Of a stretch of 64,000 nt of DNA, positions 28,132 through 37,097 are shown in pieces; position 1 is the first letter of the stretch; every line of letters begins with the position of its first letter. The translations under genes were made by a program, and so were the position numbers. Origin of the DNA: Gammaproteobacteria bacterium (GTDB lineage Bacteria > Pseudomonadota > Gammaproteobacteria > GCA-001735895); assembly GCA_024638385.1 (NCBI GenBank), contig JAHEKJ010000001.1:61595-125594 (forward strand). Reading direction: 5' to 3'. The notes beneath the pieces were generated by a model, which did not search any database, was not told the origin of the DNA, and saw nothing but the letters and a program-made list of their open reading frames with translations.

Positions 28132-29354
28132 ACGAGCAACCGGACAAGCAGGGTTTCATGGCCTGGATCGACGCGCGCTTCCCGCTGACCAAGATGTGGG
28201 ACGAGCACCTGGCGAAGTACTATGCGCCGAAAAATTTCAATTTCTGGTATTTCTTCGGCTCGCTGGCGCTGCTGGTGCTCGTGCTCCAGATCGTCACCGG
28301 CATTTTCCTGACGATGCATTACAAGCCCGATGGCGAACTCGCCTTCAAGTCGGTCGAGTACATCATGCGCGATGTCGACTGGGGCTGGCTGATCCGCTAC
28401 CTGCACTCGACCGGCTCGTCGGCATTCTTCATCGTCGTCTACCTGCACATGTTCCGCGGCCTGATGTACGGCTCCTATCAGAAGCCGCGCGAATTGATCT
28501 GGATCTTCGGCATGTTCATCTTTCTCGCGCTGATGGCGGAAGCCTTCATGGGCTACCTGTTGCCGTGGGGACAGATGTCGTTCTGGGGCGCGCAGGTCAT
28601 CATCTCGCTGTTCGGCGCGATCCCGTGGGTCGGTGATGACCTGACGATCTGGATCCGAGGCGACTTCGTCATTTCCGATGCGACGCTGAACCGCTTCTTC
28701 GCGCTGCACGTCATCGCGGTGCCGCTGGTGTTGCTGCTGCTCGTCGTGATGCACATCCTGGCGCTGCACGAGGTCGGTTCGAACAACCCCGACGGCATCG
28801 AAATCAAGAAGAATAAGGACGAGAACGGCGTGCCGCTCGACGGCATCCCGTTTCATCCCTACTACTCGGTCAAGGACCTGGTCGGCGTCGTCGTGTTCCT
28901 GATTCTCTTCAGTATGGTCGTATTCTTCGCGCCCGAGATGGGCGGGTATTTCCTCGAGAAGCCCAACTTCGTGCCGGCCGACCCGTTCAAGACGCCGGAA
29001 CACATCGCGCCGGTCTGGTACTTCACGCCTTACTATGCCATCCTGCGCGCGGTTCCCGACAAGCTCCTCGGTGTCATCGCGATGTTCGCCGCGATCGGCG
29101 TGCTGTTCCTGATGCCGTGGATCGATCGCGGCAAGGTGCGTTCGATCCGCTATCGCTCGGCGACATTCAAGTGGCTACTGGCGATGCTGGTCGTCAGTTT
29201 CATCGGCCTCGGTTACCTCGGCGCGCTGCCGCCGACACCGACGCGGACCATGTTCGCGCAGATATTCAGCATCGGCTACTTCGGCTATTTCGTCGGCCTG
29301 TGGTGGATCAGCAAGAACGAGGTCACCAAGCCGGTTCCAGCGAGGGTAAGGTGA
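28128..29354 (+). CDS. petB: Ubiquinol-cytochrome c reductase, cytochrome b subunit
   Basis: Membrane core of the bc1 complex with two b-type haems and the Qo and Qi sites. The 408-residue protein has haem ligands His93/His107 and His194/His209. The Qo-site PEWY motif is PVWY here (in [13 protein letters not shown]), lacking the usual Glu. The second His pair is separated by 14 residues, one more than in mitochondrial cytochrome b. A full-length b plus C-terminal helices are present, so it is bc1-type and not split b6/IV. Confidence 0.97.
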   Translation: MNEQPDKQGFMAWIDARFPLTKMWDEHLAKYYAPKNFNFWYFFGSLALLVLVLQIVTGIFLTMHYKPDGELAFKSVEYIMRDVDWGWLIRYLHSTGSSAFFIVVYLHMFRGLMYGSYQKPRELIWIFGMFIFLALMAEAFMGYLLPWGQMSFWGAQVIISLFGAIPWVGDDLTIWIRGDFVISDATLNRFFALHVIAVPLVLLLLVVMHILALHEVGSNNPDGIEIKKNKDENGVPLDGIPFHPYYSVKDLVGVVVFLILFSMVVFFAPEMGGYFLEKPNFVPADPFKTPEHIAPVWYFTPYYAILRAVPDKLLGVIAMFAAIGVLFLMPWIDRGKVRSIRYRSATFKWLLAMLVVSFIGLGYLGALPPTPTRTMFAQIFSIGYFGYFVGLWWISKNEVTKPVPARVR

Positions 29355-30121
29355 TGAAGCGCACGTTGATTCTTTTGCTGGGCCTGATGGCGCCGGCTCT
29401 CGGCTTCGCGGCGGGTGACGCTCATACCTATCCCGACGACGAAATCGAGATCGACTGGGAGGACAAGGCGGCAATGCAGCGCGGCGCGCGGACTTTCGTC
29501 AACTATTGTCTGAGTTGCCACTCGGCCGCTTACTCGCGCTTCAACCGCGTCGGCAAGGACCTCGGCATCCCGGACGACCTGGTGCGCGAGTACCTGATCT
29601 TCACGACCGACATCAATGGCGACAAGACCAAGATCGGCGAGTTGATGGAAACGACGATGACCCCGGAATATGCCGAGGAAGCCTTCGGCCTGGTACCGCC
29701 GGACCTGACGCTGATCGCGCGTTCGCGCGGCGTCGACTGGCTGTACAACTACCTGCGCGGATTTTACGTCGACCCGAGCCGCGAAGGCATCGGCGTCAAC
29801 AACGGCGTCTTCGCCAACGTCGGCATGCCGCACGTGCTGATCGAGCTGCAGGGACTGCAGGCGCCGAAGTATCGCATCGTCAAGGATGCCGACGGCAACG
29901 AAACCGAAGTGCTTTCCGGTTTCGAGATCATCGAGCCGGGATCGATGAGCAAGTCCGAGTACGATCAAACGATCCACGACCTGGTCGCGTTTCTCGACTA
30001 TCTGGCCGAGCCCTACAAGCAAACGCGCGAGAATGTGGGTGTCGGCGTCATAATTTTTCTGCTCTTCTTCCTGGTCCTCGCCTATGCGCTCAAGCGGGAA
30101 TACTGGAAAGACGTGCACTAA
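29354..30121 (+). CDS. petC: Ubiquinol-cytochrome c reductase, cytochrome c1
   Basis: Membrane-anchored c-type cytochrome that passes electrons from the Rieske protein to soluble cytochromes c. The start ATG shares one base with the petB stop (TGATG), giving 255 residues. There is a signal peptide ending GFAAGD, one haem c site CLSCH (about residue 52-56), an axial Met candidate in NVGMPHVL, and a C-terminal membrane helix (VGVIIFLLFFLVLAYALK). Confidence 0.97.
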   Translation: MKRTLILLLGLMAPALGFAAGDAHTYPDDEIEIDWEDKAAMQRGARTFVNYCLSCHSAAYSRFNRVGKDLGIPDDLVREYLIFTTDINGDKTKIGELMETTMTPEYAEEAFGLVPPDLTLIARSRGVDWLYNYLRGFYVDPSREGIGVNNGVFANVGMPHVLIELQGLQAPKYRIVKDADGNETEVLSGFEIIEPGSMSKSEYDQTIHDLVAFLDYLAEPYKQTRENVGVGVIIFLLFFLVLAYALKREYWKDVH

Positions 30122-30136
30122 CCCGATCGAGCGAAT

Positions 30137-30763
30137 ATGTCAGTAGTAGCGAATCGTCGTTCGGTGATGAGTTGTTTCTCGTCGCCGACCGATCCGGAAT
30201 GCCACCGGGCCCGGATCGTGCTCGCGGAAAAAGATATCACGGTCGAAATTCACGACGTCGACACCAACAACCTGCCCGAGGATTTGCTCGATCTGAATCC
30301 TTACGCGACCGTGCCGACGATGGTCGACCGCGATCTCGTGCTGTACAACGCGCGGGTGCTGATCGAGTATCTCGACGAGCGTTTTCCGCACCCGCCGCTG
30401 ATGCCGGTCGACCCGGTCTCGCGCGCCAAGGCGCGGCTGGCCCTGTTCCGCATCGAAAGCGACTGGTTCAGCCTGCTGCCCGATATCGAGCGCGGCACCG
30501 AGAAGAAGAAAACCCAGGCGAAGAAGGCGCTCGGCGAAAGCCTGGTCAATTCGTCCGAGGTGTTCGGCGCGATGCCGTACTTCCTGTCGGCCGAGTTCAG
30601 CCTGCTCGATTGCAGCATCGCGCCGATTCTGTGGCGCCTGCCGTACTACGGCATCGAGTTGCCGAAATCGGCCAGGCCGATCACGAACTACATGAAACGC
30701 GTGTTTTCACGCCCGTCGTTCCAGGCCAGCCTGTCCGAGCAGGAACGCGATATGGTGGCCTGA
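30137..30763 (+). CDS. sspA: Stringent starvation protein A
   Basis: GST-fold protein that binds RNA polymerase and alters transcription in starvation, without GST activity. The 208-residue protein starts 15 bases after petC. The thioredoxin-like N-terminal domain (about 8-85) has SPTDPECHRARIVLAEK and NPYATVPTMVDRD. The all-helical C-terminal domain follows. The petABC-sspAB order is conserved in gammaproteobacteria. Confidence 0.95.
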   Translation: MSVVANRRSVMSCFSSPTDPECHRARIVLAEKDITVEIHDVDTNNLPEDLLDLNPYATVPTMVDRDLVLYNARVLIEYLDERFPHPPLMPVDPVSRAKARLALFRIESDWFSLLPDIERGTEKKKTQAKKALGESLVNSSEVFGAMPYFLSAEFSLLDCSIAPILWRLPYYGIELPKSARPITNYMKRVFSRPSFQASLSEQERDMVA

Positions 30764-30777
30764 TCGCGGTCGCGACC

Positions 30778-31155
30778 ATGACCTCGAGCAAACCCTACCT
30801 CGTCCGCGCGCTGTACGACTGGATCCTCGACAACGACGCGACGCCTTACATCCTGGTCGACACGACGCATGCGGGGGTACGGGTGCCGGCGGGCATCGCC
30901 AACGACGGCAAGGTGGTGCTCAACCTCGTTCCGCAAGCAGTCCAGAACCTCGATATCGACAACGATTTCATCGCCTTCTCGGCGCGTTTCGGCGGCGTCG
31001 CCGAGGACGTCTATTGTCCGATGGCTTCGCTGCTCGCGATCTACGCGCGCGAGAACGGCGAGGGCATGATGTTTCCCGCCGACGACGATAGCGGTGAGGC
31101 GAAGGACGACGAACCCGACAAGGCGAAAGGTCCGACGCTCAAGGTGATCAAATAA
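30778..31155 (+). CDS. sspB: ClpXP protease specificity-enhancing factor
   Basis: Adaptor that delivers ssrA-tagged peptides to ClpXP. The start is the ATG at 30778, 14 bases after sspA, giving 125 residues; the track shows it only inside a longer frame. The SspB fold (about 1-100) is followed by a flexible acidic linker and a C-terminal ClpX-binding tail, GPTLKVIK, comparable to LRVVK in E. coli. Confidence 0.95.
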   Translation: MTSSKPYLVRALYDWILDNDATPYILVDTTHAGVRVPAGIANDGKVVLNLVPQAVQNLDIDNDFIAFSARFGGVAEDVYCPMASLLAIYARENGEGMMFPADDDSGEAKDDEPDKAKGPTLKVIK

Positions 31156-31521
31156 TCGCCGAATCGGAGCCCTGACCGCGTCAATAGGTAAAACTGCGGA
31201 AAAGCCGGGGGACTACGGACGAGAGCTCAGGAGTTGTCAGTAGGATGGCTGGCGGCAGATCGAGGGGGACGGAGCAAAATTTCCGCATCAGGCTCAATCG
31301 ATCGTCGATTTCAGCAGCGGAATTTTTGTCTGTCCCCGATCTTGCACGAGTGTCGGAGTCGTCGCCGGGCCATCCTTAATTGGAAAAACCCAAGATCCGC
31401 CGCTCGCCGGAGTCGCACCATCGGGGACAGACCAAAAATTGCATCCAGCTCTTTCGGCATTTGACGATCGAAAGGCAATTTTTGCTCTGTCCCCCTCGAT
31501 CTGCCGCGAGCCATCGCGCTA
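31156..31521. other. Gap between convergent sspB and yraN
   Basis: About 365 bases without a coding gene. Most of it (31244-31515) is the nested inverted-repeat element listed separately. The first 90 bases after sspB show nothing recognisable. In Pseudomonas this interval holds dolP and diaA, which are absent here. Confidence 0.7.
31244..31515. repeat. Nested inverted-repeat element (BIME/MITE-like)
   Basis: The outer arms are 31244-31284 and 31474-31515. They are about 40 bases, inverted, and identical except for a few bases; both carry GCGGCAGATCGAGGGGGAC. Inside them a second inverted pair, 31319-31340 and 31420-31442, shares ATCGGGGACAGAC and AAAAATT. The repeated GGGGACAGA-CAAAAATT theme is typical of short palindromic intergenic repeats mobilised by REP-associated transposases. 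There is no transposase ORF, so it would be non-autonomous. The right arm stops 6 bases before the yraN stop codon. Confidence 0.8.
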
Positions 31522-31902
31522 CTACTCCGCCCAGGCTTCCGCCTGAAATGCGTCCTTGATCCACATGATTTCGTCGGAGCCATCTGCCTGTCTTTGAATC
31601 AGCAACGCGTCGAAGCGCAGCGGCACCGCGGCGAGTTTGCGATTGGTGGCGAGGAAAAATTGCGCCGCCCGGATCAGCTTTTGCCGCTTCGACCGCGGCA
31701 GCGAGTGAGCCGCGCCGCCGAACGCGCGCGAGCCGCGATATTTGACCTCGACGAAACAGATTGCATCGCCGTCGCGCATGACCAGATCGATTTCGCCGAG
31801 TCGACAGTGGAAGTTTTGCGCCAGGCAACGCAAGCCCCGGCGCTCCAGATAAGCGCGGGCCTCGGTCTCGCGTGACAATCCCTTGTCGCGATTCGCCGAC
31901 AT
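31522..31902 (-). CDS. yraN: YraN / UPF0102 endonuclease-like protein
   Basis: Small protein of the restriction-endonuclease fold (UPF0102) with unproven role, possibly DNA or RNA processing. The 126-residue chain has the nuclease-like GEIDLVMRDGDAICFVEVKYR, containing the E...D...ExK residues. It lies 4 bases after lpoA, as in many gammaproteobacteria, although diaA and dolP do not follow. Confidence 0.92.
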   Translation of the reverse strand: MSANRDKGLSRETEARAYLERRGLRCLAQNFHCRLGEIDLVMRDGDAICFVEVKYRGSRAFGGAAHSLPRSKRQKLIRAAQFFLATNRKLAAVPLRFDALLIQRQADGSDEIMWIKDAFQAEAWAE

Positions 31903-31906
31903 CGGC

Positions 31907-33838
31907 TCAGGGCGATATGCTCGAAGTCGTCAGCGGCAGGCTCGGCGGGGTTTCGAGCATCCTGGCGACGCCGTTCTCGTAGGTCGCGAGCAGCAGCGTG
32001 CGCCGCACGCGGCCGAAGTTGTCGACCGTGAGGTTGCCGGTGTGGTGCGGCCGGGACTCTTCGGGATTGACCATCAGCCGGCGCAGCGACGGGATCATGC
32101 GATAGGCGTCGATACCGAGCGCGAACAGGCGGCTGAAGCGCTGGCTCTCCTCGGGCCAGAGCCGGCTGACCTGCTGAAAATCGCGATTGTCGCGATTGTC
32201 GAGCATCCACGGCATGTCGACGAACAGGATCTCGTTGAGATCGCGGTCGTCGGCCGGCGTGCTCGAACTCGATGAGATGTTGGAGGTCGAGTAAACCGGC
32301 AAGTCCTGGGCGTGATGAAACTTGAGCTGGGGCTTGATCAGCCGCGCCTGGCGGGCGTTGGCGGCGATGAAGATCATGTCCACGTCCTGCCGGCGCCGGG
32401 CTTCGAACTCGACCTGGCGCTGGATGGTCTGCTGCACGATGGTCTTGCGGTGGTTGCTCGTCGTCAGGTTGAGCAGGTTCTTGATCGCCGGCGAGTAATC
32501 GTTTTTCTGCGCCGGGTAGATCGAGCTGCCGACGACATGGCCGCCGAGTTTTTCGAAGCGCTGGCTGAAAGCGCGCTGCAGGCGATAACCCCATTCGGTG
32601 TCGGGGACCAGCACCAGGGCGTGGTAGCGGCCCTGCGCCAGCGCGATGTCGGCGATCTGCTCGGCCTCGTCTTCGGGGCGCAGGCCGAATTGATACAGGT
32701 TCGGCACCGCTTCCTTCAGATCGTTGCCGTAGTTCAGCGTCAGCGTCGGCACCTCGAGCTTTTCGCGCTGCTGCAGCATGTCGATCAATTCCTTGTCGAT
32801 CGGCCCGACGACGAAATCGGCGCCGTTCTGGATCGCCTGCTCGTATTGCAGGTTGAACTGCGCCGGATCGGTGCTGGCGTCGATGATTTCGACGTCGGCG
32901 GCCTTGTCGGGGTCCTCGTAGTAGGCGTAGAGAAAGCCATTCTGGATCGCGTTGGCGACTTTTTCCAGACGCCCCGAAAACGGCAGCATCAGCGCGATTC
33001 GAGTCGGGTCGATGAAGATGCGGCGGCTCTCCTCGAGCAGGTTGAGCGCGTACAGCGCCGCCGCCGGGTGTTCGCCGTAACGCTGGTACCACTGGTCGAT
33101 CCAGGGCTCCATTTTTGCCGGCAGCATGTTCGAACGCCGCGCGATCAGGTTGAGCTCGAGCCAGCCGCGGACTTCGCTGGTCTGCGCCTCCGACAGCGCG
33201 CGAATGATCGACGGCTCGGTGATTCGGTTCAGCGCGTCCCAGATGAAATCGTGATTTTTTTCCTTTTCCTGCGGCGTGCGCAGGAAATTGCCGATCTGCA
33301 TGCGCAGTTTGGCGCTTTCCAGCGGCTTGCCGATCGCGAGCACGCCGCGCGAGCGGATGCTGAGCGCCAGCGCCTTGAAGCGAAAGTCTGCGAGTTCGTC
33401 GATTTCCGGCAGGTTCGACAGACTCTGGTAGATCTTGCCCTCGCCGAGGTAGCCGCCGGCCTGCACGACCTCCTTGTATTTCTGGTCCTGGGCGAGTATG
33501 TCCTGTTCGCCGAGCGACTCGAAAAACGGGTCGATCTGGTCATACAGCCCGGCGCGATAATACATCTCGGCGACCCGAATGAGGAAGCCGGACCGCTCGG
33601 GCTGCTCGCTCTGGCCGGCCAGGTCATCGTAGACTACGGCCGCCTCGAGCCACTTGTCGTCTCTCTCGTAGTCGAAGGCGCGCACCAGTTTCTCCTCGAA
33701 CGGCGTCAGGACACGCCCATCGGCGTCGAGCATCTGGCCGTCGTCGACTCCGGGCGATGGCGCGCGCGGACCGGTCTGGCAGGCGGTCAGACCCGCTAAC
33801 AGCGCGAGTGCGGACAGCAGAGGTAATCGGAGTTTCAT
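31907..33838 (-). CDS. lpoA: Penicillin-binding protein activator LpoA
   Basis: Outer-membrane lipoprotein that reaches through the periplasm to stimulate PBP1a. The 643-residue precursor has a lipobox LTAC at about residue 20, an N-terminal TPR-like helical domain (about 45-250) and a C-terminal domain resembling periplasmic substrate-binding proteins (about 265-600, beginning RIALMLPFSGRLEKVA). It is divergent from rsmI with a 60-base shared promoter region. Confidence 0.95.
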   Translation of the reverse strand: MKLRLPLLSALALLAGLTACQTGPRAPSPGVDDGQMLDADGRVLTPFEEKLVRAFDYERDDKWLEAAVVYDDLAGQSEQPERSGFLIRVAEMYYRAGLYDQIDPFFESLGEQDILAQDQKYKEVVQAGGYLGEGKIYQSLSNLPEIDELADFRFKALALSIRSRGVLAIGKPLESAKLRMQIGNFLRTPQEKEKNHDFIWDALNRITEPSIIRALSEAQTSEVRGWLELNLIARRSNMLPAKMEPWIDQWYQRYGEHPAAALYALNLLEESRRIFIDPTRIALMLPFSGRLEKVANAIQNGFLYAYYEDPDKAADVEIIDASTDPAQFNLQYEQAIQNGADFVVGPIDKELIDMLQQREKLEVPTLTLNYGNDLKEAVPNLYQFGLRPEDEAEQIADIALAQGRYHALVLVPDTEWGYRLQRAFSQRFEKLGGHVVGSSIYPAQKNDYSPAIKNLLNLTTSNHRKTIVQQTIQRQVEFEARRRQDVDMIFIAANARQARLIKPQLKFHHAQDLPVYSTSNISSSSSTPADDRDLNEILFVDMPWMLDNRDNRDFQQVSRLWPEESQRFSRLFALGIDAYRMIPSLRRLMVNPEESRPHHTGNLTVDNFGRVRRTLLLATYENGVARMLETPPSLPLTTSSISP

Positions 33839-33898
33839 CGGCGGTCGAGGCTGGAGCCGGTGGCTGTTGCAAACGCGCGTTAGTGTACACTCTTTTGC

Positions 33899-34759
33899 AT
33901 GGCCGGCGTACTCTACATCGTGGCGACCCCGATCGGCAATCTAGGCGACATCGGCGCGCGTGCGGTCGAGGTTTTACGCGGGGTCGAACTGGTCGCGGCC
34001 GAGGATACGCGGCATAGCCGCAAGCTGCTGAACCATATCGGCGTCGGCGCTCGCCTGCTGTCGTATCACGAGCACAACGAGACCGCGCGTGGCCGCGAAA
34101 TCCTGCGGCGACTGGAAGCGGGCGATTCGGTCGCGCTGATCTCGGACGCCGGCACGCCGCTGATTTCGGATCCCGGCTTTCGGCTCGTGCGCGACGCGCG
34201 TGCCGCCGGCATCCGGGTCTCGCCGATACCCGGGCCGAGCAGCGTGATCGCCGCGCTGTCGGCCGCCGGCCTGCCGACGGACCGCTTTCACTTCTTCGGC
34301 TTCCTGCCGGCCAAAGCCGAAGAACGCGGCAACCGGCTGCGGCGGATGCAGGATTTGCATGGCACGCTGGTGCTGTTCGAATCCAGCCATCGCATCGTCC
34401 CGCTGCTGGCCCAGCTCGACGAAATTTTCGTCGACCGACCGCTGGTGCTGGCCAAGGAAATGACCAAGCATCACGAACGCTTTCTCACCGGCAACGCGCG
34501 CGCTCTGCGGGCGCGGATCGACGCCGAACCCGAGCTCGGCAAGGGTGAATTCGTCGTCCTGATCGACAACGCGGGAAGCGTCGGGAACGAGCGACTGAAT
34601 GCTGACGATATCGACGTCATAAAAATGTTGCTGGCGGAAGTTTCCGTCAAGACGGCGGTCAGAATTGCCGCCCGAATTACCGGCAAAAAGAAAAATGAAA
34701 TCTATCGGGCGGCGCTCGAAATCGCCGCCGATACGGATGCCCAACCCGGCGATTTCTGA
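33899..34759 (+). CDS. rsmI: 16S rRNA (cytidine-1402-2'-O)-methyltransferase
   Basis: SAM-dependent tetrapyrrole-methylase-fold enzyme that 2'-O-methylates C1402 in the decoding centre; RsmH, also in this window, N4-methylates the same base. The 286-residue protein shows VATPIGNLGDIGARA at the N terminus and SDAGTPLISDPG, the family's cofactor loops. A -10-like TAGTGTACACT stretch lies just upstream in the gap shared with lpoA. Confidence 0.96.
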   Translation: MAGVLYIVATPIGNLGDIGARAVEVLRGVELVAAEDTRHSRKLLNHIGVGARLLSYHEHNETARGREILRRLEAGDSVALISDAGTPLISDPGFRLVRDARAAGIRVSPIPGPSSVIAALSAAGLPTDRFHFFGFLPAKAEERGNRLRRMQDLHGTLVLFESSHRIVPLLAQLDEIFVDRPLVLAKEMTKHHERFLTGNARALRARIDAEPELGKGEFVVLIDNAGSVGNERLNADDIDVIKMLLAEVSVKTAVRIAARITGKKKNEIYRAALEIAADTDAQPGDF

Positions 34760-35144
34760 CCCTAAGTCAATGATTTGCAAAGGTTCGGGCGCTGGCAGTC
34801 AAAGGCCCCAAGTGCCAGTCGCGAAGCCCGATCTGGCTCACCTTTGTGCGCGATGCAACGAAGTTGGTCAATTTCTTGCATACGTGCCTATAATCGTATT
34901 GAATGGGTGCAAGCGGTGAGCGTCCGTGACGATGGCGAAACTGTGAAAAAGTTTGCGTTGTAATCATACGCAAGGCGAACGAAAGTCACAGGCTCTCGTC
35001 TAAAAGTTAACTATGCTTTAGCTAGATCACCCAAGGCAATAGCAAGCACGCAAGAGTGACTTAATTCTGTCAGGCGGCGCCTGGCCATGACAATCCAATG
35101 CGAGGGGCGCCGTTCCTGATCCGATTATGGAAGAGGTAGCCCAA
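34760..35144. other. Intergenic region upstream of prkA
   Basis: About 385 bases without a gene; the short ORFs in the track look spurious. A perfect TATAAT lies at 34889-34894 with TTGGTC 19 bases upstream, giving a plausible but loosely spaced promoter. CTATGCT at 35011-35017 could be a second, stationary-phase-like -10. TTGCGT-N9-ACGCAA (34953-34973) is a short inverted repeat. I found no well-spaced sigma-54 (-24/-12) element. Confidence 0.5.
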
Positions 35145-37067
35145 ATGAGCATTTTCGAAAGTTATCAACAGCGCTTCGAACAACACTTGCAGGAAGAACT
35201 CTCGCTGCAGGAGTACCTGGAGCTCTGCAAGGATAATCCCCTGGCCTACGCCACCGCGGCGGAGCGCATGCTGGCTGCCATCGGCGACCCCGAGCTGGTC
35301 GATACCTCGCAGGATCCGCGCCTTTCGCGAATCTTTTCCAACAAGATGATCGCCCGCTACCCGGCATTCGACGAGTTTTACGGCATGGAAGATTCGATCG
35401 AGCAGATCGTTTCCTACTTCAAGCACGCGGCCCAGGGTCTCGAAGAGAAAAAACAGATCCTCTACCTGCTCGGCCCGGTCGGCGGCGGCAAGTCGTCGCT
35501 GGCCGATCGCCTGAAAGCGCTGATGGAGAAACAACCGATTTACGCGATCAAGGATTCGCCGGTGTTCGAATCGCCGTTGGGGCTGTTCGACCTCGAGGAA
35601 GACGGCGAGATCCTCGAGCAGGAATACGGCATCGCGCGGCGCTATCTCAACAAGATCATGTCGCCGTGGGCGGTCAAAAGACTCAACGAGTTCGGCGGCG
35701 ACATCGCCAAGTTCAAGGTAGTCAAGATCCAGCCGTCGATCCTGAACCAGATCGCGATCGCCAAAACCGAGCCGGGCGACGAAAACAACCAGGACATTTC
35801 GGCGCTGGTCGGCAAGGTCGACATCCGCATGCTCGAACACTACGCGCAAAACGACGCCGACGCCTACAGCTACTCGGGCGCGCTGTGCCGGGCGAACCAG
35901 GGCCTGATGGAATTCGTCGAGATGTTCAAGGCGCCGATCAAGGTGCTCCATCCGCTATTGACCGCGACCCAGGAGGGCAACTACAACGGCACCGAGGGCC
36001 TGTCCGCGCTGCCGTTCGAGGGCACGATTCTGGCGCACTCGAACGAGTCGGAATGGCAATCCTTCCGCAACAACAAGAACAACGAAGCCTTCCTCGACCG
36101 CGTCTACATCGTCAAGGTGCCGTACTGCCTGCGCGTGTCCGAGGAAATCAGGATTTACGAAAAGCTGCTCACCAACAGCTCGCTTTCGGAAGCGCCCTGC
36201 GCGCCGAGCACGCTCGAGATGCTCGCCCAGTTCAGCGTGCTGTCGCGGCTGGTGCCGCCGGAGAATTCGAGCATTTACTCGAAAATGAAGGTCTATGACG
36301 GCGAGAGCCTCAAGGATACCGACCCGAAGGCCAAGTCCTACCAGGAATATCGCGACTACGCCGGCGTCGACGAGGGCATGAGGGGCCTGTCGACGCGCTT
36401 CGCCTTCAAGATCCTGTCGCGCGTCTTCAATTTCGACCAGACCGAGGTCGCGGCCAACCCGGTACACCTGCTGTACGTGCTCGAGCAGCAAATCGCGCGC
36501 GAGCAGTTCCCGCAGGACGTGCACGACCGCTATCTCGAACACATCAAGGCTTTCCTGGTGCCGAACTACGTCGAGTTCATCGGCAAGGAAATCCAGACGT
36601 CGTACCTCGAGTCGTACAGCGAGTACGGCCAGAACATCTTCGACCGTTACGTGACCTATGCCGACTTCTGGATACAGGACCAGGAGTACCGAGATCCCGA
36701 GACCGGCGAGAACTTCGGCCGCGCGTCGCTCAACGAAGAACTCGAAAAGATCGAGAAGCCGGCCGGGATTTCCAACCCGAAGGATTTTCGCAACGAGGTC
36801 GTTAATTTCGTGTTAAGGGCGCGCGCGCAAAATGAAGGCAACAATCCGGAATGGGTCTCTTACGAAAAACTGCGTACCGTGATCGAAAAGAAAATGTTCT
36901 CCAACACCGAGGAACTGCTGCCGGTGATCTCGTTCAGCGCCAAGGCGTCCGAGGAAGACGAGAAGAAGCACGCCAACTTCGTCTCGCGCATGGTCGAGAA
37001 AGGCTATACCGAGAAGCAGGTGCGCCTGCTGTGCGAATGGTATCTGCGCGTTCGGAAATCGTCTTAA
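35145..37067 (+). CDS. prkA: PrkA/YeaG-type AAA+ serine protein kinase
   Basis: Cytoplasmic AAA+ protein with a C-terminal kinase-like domain, implicated in stress and nitrogen-starvation responses. I start it at the ATG at 35145 (MSIFESYQQR), matching E. coli YeaG, giving 640 residues. Six extra residues in the track precede it. The Walker A loop GPVGGGKSS is at about 110-118, and Walker B-like residues lie within the long AAA+ region (about 60-370). It heads a prkA-yeaH-spoVR operon, the standard trio. Confidence 0.95.
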   Translation: MSIFESYQQRFEQHLQEELSLQEYLELCKDNPLAYATAAERMLAAIGDPELVDTSQDPRLSRIFSNKMIARYPAFDEFYGMEDSIEQIVSYFKHAAQGLEEKKQILYLLGPVGGGKSSLADRLKALMEKQPIYAIKDSPVFESPLGLFDLEEDGEILEQEYGIARRYLNKIMSPWAVKRLNEFGGDIAKFKVVKIQPSILNQIAIAKTEPGDENNQDISALVGKVDIRMLEHYAQNDADAYSYSGALCRANQGLMEFVEMFKAPIKVLHPLLTATQEGNYNGTEGLSALPFEGTILAHSNESEWQSFRNNKNNEAFLDRVYIVKVPYCLRVSEEIRIYEKLLTNSSLSEAPCAPSTLEMLAQFSVLSRLVPPENSSIYSKMKVYDGESLKDTDPKAKSYQEYRDYAGVDEGMRGLSTRFAFKILSRVFNFDQTEVAANPVHLLYVLEQQIAREQFPQDVHDRYLEHIKAFLVPNYVEFIGKEIQTSYLESYSEYGQNIFDRYVTYADFWIQDQEYRDPETGENFGRASLNEELEKIEKPAGISNPKDFRNEVVNFVLRARAQNEGNNPEWVSYEKLRTVIEKKMFSNTEELLPVISFSAKASEEDEKKHANFVSRMVEKGYTEKQVRLLCEWYLRVRKSS

Positions 37068-37097
37068 TCGGCAGCATCCTGGAGCCGGCATACTGAT

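Noticed and set aside
34830-34860. Possible sigma-54 promoter before prkA (TGG...TGC spacing)
   Set aside because: The GG and GC elements are 11 bases apart, not the required 10, and the flanks do not match.
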